From Bolinopsis microptera (lineage: Eukaryota > Ctenophora > Tentaculata > Lobata > Bolinopsidae): 64,000 nt of DNA. The notes under the pieces are model-generated. The model was given only the letters and a program-made list of their open reading frames with translations. It was not told the origin of the DNA and made no database searches. Each line of letters opens with the position of its first letter. Positions within the stretch are counted from its first letter, which is position 1. The translations under genes and the position numbers were made by a program. Shown here piece by piece: positions 35,822 to 45,900 of the stretch. The DNA lies in assembly GCF_026151205.1 (NCBI RefSeq), contig NC_087084.1, positions 4,085,538 to 4,149,537 of the forward strand, given 5' to 3'.

Positions 35822-36584
35822 ACTAGTGTAACCCGGCCTACGGCCGGGATTTCACTGCCGCAGTTAAAAAGGGTAGGAGTAATTACCCGCAGAGTCAAAA
35901 CCCGCATTAGGTGACCCAATAGTTTCTTAAACAATAATCTCATAATCAGTTATTTCTTGTGGATAATTAAGTCATTATTAGCCATGAGGCACCACACTCC
36001 ATGATCATAAGGTCTGAACACCGATTATTACACCTCATCACTCCCGTCTTGAACCGCTTTCTATTTTTATTTAAATCGTTATAGAAATTAACCCTTGTTA
36101 ACTCCGCACCACACCCGCATATTATATTTGAAAACACGCATAACATTGTCGTATGAACTCTCTCTCTCTCTCTCTCTCTGCTGTCCAAACAGACCCCAAA
36201 CACTAACAGTCCCCCCTCCCCTAATAAGCTTAAGGTATAACATTACAGCAAATCTTCCAGGCTAATCCAATTATGACGCTACTTAAATGCAGCTATAACA
36301 TATTACACAGTAATGAGAGAGAGAGAGCAAGTCCCGTAACTCTTGCCGTTCTGCTCACGCAATTTTATGTAACATTTGTGGTACAAAACCATCAATTAAA
36401 CCACTTACCATCGGCCGATTTTAAAAAAAATTTCCTATGGGCTTCATCAGAGTTTTGTCGACACTATACCGAAAAAATCAGTCCCGTAACTCTTACCGTT
36501 TTTTTTGTATAACCGACCGGAAATTACACACGGACAGACAGACAGACAGACACACACACACACACACATTCTGGTGTTATTAAG
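35822..36584 (-). mobile_element. Helitron-like non-autonomous element, - copy
   Basis: Same 5' end (reading leftwards from 36584), the same TG/TGTC microsatellite and conserved block, and a perfect 7-bp terminal hairpin (CCCGGCC, GTA, GGCCGGG; 35832-35848) followed by TTACACTAGT. Its 3' end faces that of the + copy across an 8-bp AT spacer. It is longer than the + copy, with extra sequence including CT and GA dinucleotide runs. Confidence 0.65.
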
Positions 36585-37590
36585 GTGATGTATGTATAGA
36601 CGCTTTTGCAGTCAATTATAGCCTACATTTAAGTGTCCGTAGATTCAAAAGTATAAAAGATACAGTCATTTCGAACCACAGGTCTTGAAGATAATCGTTT
36701 ACACTCCAGTTTCCATTATATTACAAAATAATTTAACGTCATCATCATCACTTGATGACGTCATCAAGTTAAGTGTTTTTAAAACTTGGTTTTTAACAAA
36801 ATAACAACTTTTCAAATCGATTTTAAACCATTAAGGAGTAATTTTATTCAAAATCTGAGGACATTTTCATCTTAGATAATTGTTCAAGCATTCTGAAAAT
36901 CTACCGGAAAATTTTCCTACCTTGCTCCTTCATAAAGATATTCGCTATTGAAGTTAGTGCTTTTTTGAAGAATAATTTTATAAAAATACAAAAGTTGTGA
37001 ATTAGTATTCTCTGGTGTTGGGCCATCCCTTTAGTTGTGGAGCTCGATTGTGCTTTCTAAAGGTCTAAATTGTGTTATAGGCTAGTTTTAAAGTTGAAAA
37101 TCGAAAAGTTGCACACGTGGGGACACGCCCAAATTGATAGAAAATTGCTAAAATTACTGAAAATTGCTGTTTTCACCATTTTTATCAACTTTGGAGTCCC
37201 GTTGTGATCCAAGTTCTATATGAAATCTTCTGAAACTTTGCTTGCTTATTAAATTATATATAAAATACTGATATGCAAAAATTTACGGTGATTCAATATT
37301 GTATGCGCACGCAAAGTCCGCTCAAAGTTTTGAGTTTGCACGTGCGAAAGGTGAGAATTTTGCTCATTCGTGATCACGATTTCGAATAAATTCTGCTTTC
37401 CCGCGATATTTAAATGGAATTATATATGAATTTAATGCCAACTTGAATGAGTAAAAAGTGCCATATTCAGTCAGGTAAAATTTCGAAATCGATGAAATTA
37501 CCTCCTAATTATTAATATAAATATTAATGAAGTTATGAGTTTACATTTCGGCTTTGTAAATTATCCTGACATTATAATCAAAAAGAGATG

Positions 37591-37923
37591 ATATTTGACC
37601 AAAACCCATAATCATGGGTAGAGTGTACCGCTGCCAGTGTCTCTCTTTTCCAAACAAAAGGAAATGATATTAATTTGAATAACCGTCCGCAAATGCAAAT
37701 TGATACCGAGAATGAAATCGGTCGCTCGCTTTTTCCATTCGATTACGGCTTACGAATTGTAATAAAGCTTATTGATTGGAAAAAGCGAGCGACCGATTTC
37801 ATTCTCGGTATCAATTTGCATTTGCGGACGGTTATTCAAATTAATATCATTTCCTTTTGTTTGGAAAAGAGAGACACTGGCAGCGGTACACTCTACCCAT
37901 GATTATGGGTTTTGGTCAAATAT
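37591..37923. repeat. Perfect palindrome, 147-bp arms and 39-bp spacer
   Basis: Arms 37591-37737 and 37777-37923 are exact reverse complements over the full 147 bp by eye. The outer ends read ATATTTGACC and GGTCAAATAT. Apparent open frames reading through either arm are by-products. Perfect identity implies recent formation or ongoing conversion. Confidence 0.92.
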
Positions 37924-38165
37924 AGTAATCAAAATGGGGCAAAATACGCTGCTTTTAGCTGTAACATAATGTCTGATGGTTGGATATGCTTTAAACTTTT
38001 CGGACACTTTCCTTGTAAGTCTATGAGTAAGCTTACCAATTTTTGTTGCAATTAGAGGTCGGGAAGGATACTCAATATCAATTTTTTTGAAGAAAATTGT
38101 GCTGGCCGAAATTAGCGCTAAAAACCATCCTACAGTCGGCACGCGCGGCTCACTGTCGATGGCGC
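37918..38165. repeat. Dispersed repeat segment R2
   Basis: Matches 63228-63475 (from TAGTAATCAAAATGGGGC to CTGTCGATGGCGCACTACCT), with few differences. In the distal copy R1 and R2 are directly joined, whereas here about 3 kb lies between them. Confidence 0.9.
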
Positions 38166-38422
38166 ACTACCTTGTCATACGTTGTATGACCCACCGCGCA
38201 CGAAGTGCGCGGCTCCCCTCGTATCGTCAGGACATAGTGAAACGACCGTGGGGGTCGCAACGTGATACAAGCACTACCTACACTGAGCAATGAGGCGAGT
38301 ATTTTGCAAAAATAGGAAGTCTCTATATAATAGTTCATCTCTATTACATATTACATTTTACTTTCAAAGTTGGACCCCCAGCTTGACCATTGTTAATGGT
38401 CTGGCCCGGCGCGCGCTACTTC

Positions 38423-40056
38423 TGGAATAGCTACTTCTGGAATAGCAATTAAACTGCGCGTTTCGCTAGCTCTATAATTGATAATAGAAACACACTTTTT
38501 TAAATTTTACCGGCATATCCTCTAAAATCATTTAATTTGTCCAATTTTATTTTTAGGGAGGGGCACTAAGCGCTTCTTCAGCGGGGGCGCCAACAGGCAA
38601 CGTTCGGATCGGATCACGTTACCAGTTATATCATCAACTGCAAGTTTTAAAAGTTTAAGCGATAAAAATCTTTTCCGGCGCCGCGCACCATAAAATTCCG
38701 TTTGTAAAATCGAGCGCTACCACGAAATTTTTCTTAACAGAAGCTGTATACTCATTATGGTTTTAAACAGTTTATTTTATATGTAGTGTTAGTGTCTCTC
38801 TGACGTTCTTTTGTTCTTCAAGGTGGTGTGATTTGACTGGGTTTATCAATTTGAATTAAAGTATATTGTAGTGCAGTATATAGTATGGTGTAGTGCTATT
38901 GTCTTTAGGTCTATAACAGTGCAGTACAGTACGTCTGTACCCCCACTTGGGTCATTTAATATTAATTTATCCCTCGACCAATTAACGAATAGTTCGGCTC
39001 TAGTGGGTAAATTGTTTTAAAACGTGCGGCAATAGTGAATCTATATTAAGTATGATTACCAGGGGTTAATCGAATAATTTTTAACGATTGAGTAAATGTT
39101 TTAGGGTCGTCCTAGCTTCAGTTAACTAGATTTGACAAAGATCCAGTCCTCAGCAGTTTGCTGGAGATGTGACTTATTGATGTGACTGTGCCCCACGCTG
39201 TGAAACGACCGTGGGGGTCGCAACGTGATACAAGGCCTGCCAGGCAAAAGTTTGTTAGTGTGCGGCCACTTCACAGCAAATAGCCATGATGTAGCTAGCT
39301 GATTTAACAATAATTAGGTGTTGTTAATATGGGCAGAAAACAGCTTAAAGTACATTTCCAAACCTGCCGCAATTAAATGTTGCCTCCGCAATGCAGTATT
39401 AAAACTGTTTAAAAGTTAACATACGACCTTATATCATATTTTACCTTTAAGTTATTATATTCATAGACATGTCTGAGTGGTTATGTTTTGTTGTTTCACA
39501 CACACTCATTCCCTTAGCATGTAAAAAAACAACCCTGTAAATATAAGAAAGTATGTTAGAAAGTAGTAACCCCAAAACTACAAACCTAGGACTAAAGGAA
39601 CTACTACAAAGAAACTGAAACTACTACATAGAAACCAAAATAAGCTAAACATTACACTACCTGCCCTTCAGGGTTAGCTCTCGTTCCGTTCACCTGAATC
39701 CTCTATATTTACATCCTTGTTGTATTTACATGCTAAGGGAATGAGTGTGTGTGAAACAACAAAACATAACCACTCAGACATGTCTATGAATATAATAACT
39801 TAAAGGTAAAATATGATACCTTATGCTGGTCAATATATCCTTGTTTTTACTTTTGAGGTTCAACTACTCAGGGCCAGGGGGCTGGTGCAAATCTGGTCTT
39901 ACACTCTTGGTTCTTTTATTTTCCCAGGCTTAAAATCTCATCATATATATTGATTTTAGGTTCATTTGATTTGTTTCACCCCCAACTAACTTAATATCAT
40001 TACCTGAGCATAATGAATTATAATTCTTACAATTCAAAAAACCCTTCTAGGTCATC
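38423..40056. other. GHITM 5' flank
   Basis: Contains a block with GTGAAACGACCGTGGGGGTC and GCAACGTGATACAAG (39196-39231) that also occurs at 38238-38272, and the inverted-repeat element at 39432-39818. No gene seen. Confidence 0.5.
39432..39818. mobile_element. Foldback element, 94-bp inverted arms
   Basis: Arms 39432-39525 and 39725-39818 are perfect reverse complements by eye (94 bp), separated by 199 bp with no coding capacity. It ends about 240 bp before the GHITM ATG. It resembles a MITE with long terminal repeats; a target duplication was not seen. Confidence 0.75.
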
Positions 40057-42038
40057 ATGTTATCAAGACTTCAAGGCCTTGTTAGAGGTCCTGTTTTCAA
40101 GACATGTTTTGCCACCCTGCGTACACATGCTCGCACCACCATCCAAACTCCAGTTGCCCGAAAGGGAGCTGTTGAGAAAGACTGGCACTTCTATGGTAAA
40201 ATGGTATGTATGTCAAACTATGATTTTGTTCAGAAGTAACTGATGATTTAATTTTGGTGTTGAAATATATTGCTAATACTCAACTTACAAATCGAAATTT
40301 AAAGCTTTTAGAATGAAATGAGGTATTTATATCCCGCTCATATGGTTAACCATGTCAGAGCGGCTGACTGTGAGTGATATGAGCAAATGTGTAAATGTGA
40401 GCAAAAGTATAACTTATTATAAGGCAAAGACAAAATAGGCAAAGAAAAAAATAAAACGATCAAAGAAGTGTTTCATTATTTCTAACATTGTAATCTGCTT
40501 TTCAGTTTCTTGCTGGTTCAGCTGTTGTAGGGGGAGTTTCCGTTTGTGCCATTGGTAAGTTGAATGATAATTAGAATTATTAGTTGAACATTCAAATTTG
40601 TTTTTCGTGCAGGAACCCTATATTCTTCTTTTCTAAATTAAACAGTATTTAAAATAATTTTCTGTAGATCTAAAGAGTTTAAATTTTATCGAAGATCTTG
40701 AGCCTCCATCTAGAAGAGTATTTAGTGTGTGCCTGTTAATTTTGATGCTTTGATAATCCACATTTCTCCCCAATCAGGCTTGAAGCATGATGCCCTTGAT
40801 GTAGAGGTCAGTGCCCTGGCGCGCTCCATCATATGGCCAGAGTACATCACCAGTAGGATCAAGAGCACATACTTTTACTTTGGACTGGGACTCGCTGCTA
40901 CCGGAGGTTTGATTGGTCTACTTAAGTAAACTTTTTATGAGTCTATTAATTGTTTACTGCATTATGATTCTTAAAGTAAAATGTAATTTTGACATTATTT
41001 CACCACAGGAACTATGGCATTGACAAAGAACTTTACCGGACTCCAAAACATATTAGCCAGACACCCCATTATGGCTATGGTAGGCCTTATTGGAGCTCAG
41101 ATAGCAATCAATGGAATCCAGCATAGCCTACCCTACACAAGTGAAAACATGATCCCTAAATATATGCTGGCAGCAGGTCAGTGCAGTTGACACAGATTGA
41201 ATCTTGTCTCAATTCTAGCAAAAACTGGGGATCCTTTCTATGAATTGTTAATGTTGTTTCCTAAAATGAAGAATATATAAAATAAAAATGATGGTTGATT
41301 GATGATACAGATTACAGAACGAAAATTTCATTTCATTCAAGTTAACCATAACGCAACTTTTTCCAGGTTTATACGGAATGATAGGCACATTGCTAGGTCC
41401 CATGATGCACCTTGGAGGGCCGATGGTGACGCGCGCTGCAATGTACACAGGTGCACTTGTCTCAGGTCTGACGCTTGCCGCAATGACTGCTCCTTCAGAA
41501 AAGTACCTCCAAATGTCGGGGCCGCTAATGATGGGATTCGCTGCTGTGTTTGCTGCCAGCGTTGCAACAGCTTTCCTTCCCCCAACTGGTAGGTGTTTGA
41601 CATTTGTATTAATCATGATATTGTATTAATCATGATATTATTTGATAATCATGATATCAATATAAATACTGACAAACCTCTTCCTGGTCCTACCCTAAAT
41701 TTTTAACCTCAACCTTAACACTACTCAGCTCATCTCATCTTTACAACTGGGTTAGAGATAAAATCCACAATAATTATCCCGAGTATAAAACTTAATTCTA
41801 TTAAACCATTCCCCCAGGTACCCTTGGTGGAGGAGTTTACATGATAGCAGTCTACGGAGGAGTAGTCCTCTTCTCCGCTCTAATGCTCTACCAGACACAG
41901 TCCATCATCCAACAATGCGAACGAACACCCCACTACATGAACTACGATCCCATATCTGCTAGCATTGGCATCTACATGAGCACTATTAATCTGTTTGTCA
42001 GAATACTCAGTATTTTGGCGAGTGGAAAGAAAAAGTGA
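40057..42038 (+). CDS. GHITM: GHITM (TMBIM5/MICS1), mitochondrial inner-membrane BAX-inhibitor family protein
   Basis: Exons: 40057-40203, 40506-40554, 40778-40906, 41009-41176, 41367-41588, 41818-42038. All are GT-AG; the first intron is phase 0 and the rest phase 1. The product is 311 residues (human 345). The N terminus (MLSRLQGLVRGP...) is Arg-rich without acidic residues until about residue 40, a good mitochondrial targeting peptide. Matches to GHITM include ARSIIWPEYITSRIKSTY, LGGPMVTRAAMYTGALVSG, APSEKYLQM, ATAFLPPT, VYGGVVLFSALMLYQTQ and YDPISASIGIYM, ending in a Lys tail. Multiple membrane segments fill residues about 50-300. Known role: cristae organisation and cation (Ca2+/H+) exchange in the inner membrane. 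The gene appears intact. Confidence 0.95.
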
Positions 42039-42222
42039 AGTGTGAGAATTGAGAAAAAGAACACTGTTCTGGAGATTGTTTTTTTGAGTCAAGATCAATT
42101 AGAAGGCTTCTGGCAGTTGGGACCAATCTTCCATCAGTGAAGTCCACTCAAACCATTTGCATTCATTTGCTTGATTTTATAGTCTATGGATTTTTGATGA
42201 ATATTTAAATTCGATGTGCAAA

Positions 42223-42228
42223 AATAAA
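42223..42228 (+). terminator. GHITM polyadenylation signal
   Basis: AATAAA 185 bp after the GHITM stop, the first good match downstream. Confidence 0.6.
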
Positions 42229-42958
42229 TGATTTCACCACCTAGCATTTCAGTTGTTTTAAACACTCCTCTTTAAAATATTCATTTATGATTCAAAATTA
42301 GATATTGTTGCGACATTTTTGAATTTTCGAGGCTATCACCGCGACCGTGACCCTTTGATTAGCGGGTCGGTCCTTGCCGTGACCTTCAGCTTCAGTCGAC
42401 GCGACCTTATTGCACTTCCAGATTGTACTGTAAATTAATTAATTATTTCACTGTTTCCATGTAAACTTATGAACTTTCATTAAGGTTTTCTTTAATTGCT
42501 ACTAAAATGTTGAAAAAGTATTTGAATACCAGAATTGCGTTGTATTATTTGAATTTCTCCTTTAAGACACTGTAAATTCAAAAATCAAAAGTGAACTCTT
42601 AACATCGCATAACTGCGTATGTAACTGAATAAAAAAAGGTGTTTAATACAATAGAAAACAAATTCTTGTGCGCAAAGAGGTAAGGACTTATTGAGTCACA
42701 TTAATTATACTCCTTCTTTTACATTCTTAACAAATGTATCTTCGGTTCACAAAAATAAGTTGAATACAGATTAATTATTAATACAACATAATTTCACAGC
42801 AAAATGAAATGAATCAAGCCTTCAAAATGTAGTTGCTACAAAAATAGACTGTAAAGGATAAAGAAAACGACAAAAGAAAGAAAAACGGGTTCCAGGTTTA
42901 CAAAAGATAAGAAAATTTCAAGGGAAGATAAGGAAGATAAGGAAGATAAGGGGTTAAG
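42229..42958. other. GHITM-SNX8 intergenic spacer and SNX8 5' flank
   Basis: AT-rich. Just before the SNX8 ATG is a short GGAAGATAA tandem. No TATA box identified. Confidence 0.5.
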
Positions 42959-45900
42959 ATGAATAACGTACAGTTGGATGGGGATCTGTCTCTGTCGTAC
43001 AATCAGCTCATGTCACTTGATGACGTTACTGTGGATACATTACCGGAGAAAAAGGTTTTGATTTACTATAATTATTTTATTATTATTAGATGTATCATGT
43101 ATAGTATCATAACTAAATGAAACTACGAATGTTGACAATCAATAATCATTATAGAGTAAAATTATCATACATTTTCCATATAAATAACTTAAAGTAATAG
43201 CTAATTAACAGCTATTTTTAATAGTTAATTGATAGCTAATTGATGGTTAATTGATAGCTAATTTACATCTAATTGATCATTAATTATCAGGGAATGATAA
43301 TGAAGCACACAGAGTACTTGATCCGGTCCACAAATTACAACTCCTCCTCTCAGAGAAGATACACTGATTTTGAAGTCTTCTACGATTTACTCGTCATGCG
43401 TTATCCATACAGGTACAATATGATGTCACGTGGTTATCACATGTTATCCTTACAGGTACAATAATATTTGAATATTAGGTCACTTGTTAGTTATTGTGCT
43501 GTATAAAAATTTTATTTATTTATTAGTTTGACTACACGACAATTAATGTATCTAAATTTCAGGATGGTACCAAGATTACCCCCTAAGAAGATAGGGATGA
43601 CGGATCATTTTATCAACGAGCGACGGAAAGCACTTGCCAGGTAACTGTGTTAGTATGTATGAAATTTTGATCAATTTCCATTTTTGCCTTTTTAAACTTT
43701 GTTTTTATTCGCTCAACTTACGTAATCAGCTGAGGGGGAGGGTGGGTTGCCAAATGATTACGCGAACGACCCCTAACACAAACATGAACTTAAAACTGTA
43801 CGTATCACGCGACATGCTACGTGTCGTTCCATGTGCTGTACCACGTGACATGTGCTGTACCACGTGACATGTGCTGGACCACGTGACATGTGCTGTACCA
43901 CGTGACATGTGCTGTACCACGTGACATGTGCTGTACCACGTGACATGTGCTGTACCACGTGACATGTGCTGTACCACGTGACAGAGACATCTCACAGGTT
44001 CCTAAGTATCATCAGCCGGCACCCAGTCTTGCGTAAAGACCCAATTGTACAGTTCTTCTTCACAGTGGAGGTCCACGATTTCCACATACACTTGAAGGTA
44101 TAAGCATACTGCTTTAAAAAATTAATTGCATTTGTCCAGGTCCCAGGATAGGTTTTAAAACTGTCTTTTATCAAGGACCAATTTGAATCTAGTGCTTTTT
44201 ACTCCGCAAAAACTATCTTAACCCAGCACAAGCTTAAAAACTATTGTTTACCCAAGACAAATTAAAAAACTGTCTTTCGCCCAGGACAAATTTAAAAACT
44301 GTCTTGACGAGTTTGTTACGAATCCTGATAAAGGATAAAATAGAAGAGCAACTAAATGTGGTGTCCGGAGACGTTAACGGAATGAAGACAGAGCTGGCTA
44401 ACATGTTACAGAGTGTCACTGTCCTGAGGTGAGTTCTAATTGGTCCATCAGGGTCACGTGACTGATTTGTGGATTTATGGCTGGCTTGTATCTGTATTAC
44501 TTCTATTGTGACTAATTTTGTCCATTGCAAAATGGCGAAAAATTGGACGCATAGCCACTGAGCATCATTTCCAACTTTTCCTTTGCGAGTACCACTCGAA
44601 CAACCCCACATCTCCACTCTCCACTTTATTTTACCACTTACCGCTCAAGACCCTCTCTTCAGGGATCTCTCGGAGCGATGGGTTAACCGGACCAAAGCGG
44701 CAGCATACGACCTCCAAATGTACAGCAACGAACTGTCGGTCCTTGCTGGTGAGGGACAGACTGTGAGCGCGTGGAGTTCACACAAGGGTGATGCTTGGAG
44801 CAAGGTGATCACGTAATTAAAATACTTCGATTTGATTGGTTCTTTTTTGGCACGTGATTCAGATGTTTTATGCTGACCATCGGTTTCTATGATCTTCTGT
44901 TTGCGGTTATATTAAATCGGTTGTCGGAGATTGTTATTTCAGTTCCAATTTTGCAGAGAAATTTGAAGTTAGATCAGTAATCCTAGTCACTAGATATTAA
45001 GTTATTAGATATTTATTAAATATTATTATTAAATATAATATTTATTAAATTAAATGCTAATATAAGTACAGAACACTCCCCCCAGCTGAGAGAAGGAATG
45101 CGGGGACTCTCTGCTCAGTTCTCTAATCTATCTGAGCGAGTGGGACGACAGCGAATTGAGGTGAGTGATAGATCACGTGACATCGATTAACCAATCAGTG
45201 AATCAGCTTCCAGAATTTGCTGCCAGTCAAACCCCACGACCAATGTTGAATGTAGGAATTCCCCGCAACTGCACCAGTATCCAGATCGATCTAAGTGTAG
45301 TTTTGCCTCCATTCCTGTGAACTACTACGAATATATAATAGTTCCCCTGTCTTTTCGAAAAATCGCTACTTGTTAAACCATCTAAAATTCCCTGAGAAAC
45401 CAGTTGAACCAGTAATATCTCACCAGTATTATCTCACTAGTATTAACTCACCAGTAGTACGAATACCCCCTCCGTTTAAAACGTACTGTAACCATCTAAT
45501 TCCCTAACCATACCTATTCTCACCAGTATACTTCACATAATACTATATATCTCACCAATATCACCAGATTCGCCATTATCACCTATACCGCGTATTATCT
45601 CACATATACTGCATATTACCACATATACTACATAATCCACATCTCATGAGTTATTCCATTACTCACTATTATTCACCATATTTCCTATTTCCCAGTAATC
45701 CAACCAATTCACCATATCGCCGTATTATCACCATATACACCTATCGCGATATCATTTTATTCATATTACGCAATTACTCACCTTACTCGCTATATTCACC
45801 AATTATCTGCCTATTCTACCATTTACTCACAGAACACAGATATCCACAGTGGTTTATTCCCAGGTATACTACGTATTATTTCCCGTTATTCACGCATTGT

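Larger units (their letters stand above)
34362..38422. mobile_element. Composite repeat bounded by a 41-bp inverted repeat
   Basis: A 41-bp sequence at 34362-34402 recurs inverted at 38382-38422 with one mismatch (core GTAGCGCGCGCCGGGCCAG / its complement). Between them are two segments that occur fused at 62870-63485, a tail-to-tail Helitron-like pair, and a long palindrome. No coding region found. No target duplication was established, so this may be one non-autonomous element with later insertions or a mosaic of several. Confidence 0.5.

Noticed and set aside
37675-38142. Open frames across the palindrome
   Set aside because: They arise from reading through inverted arms and repeat R2; no protein-like composition or splice structure.
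41299-41616. Frames opposite or shifted to GHITM exon 5
   Set aside because: Shadows of a well-supported exon in frame with the rest of GHITM.
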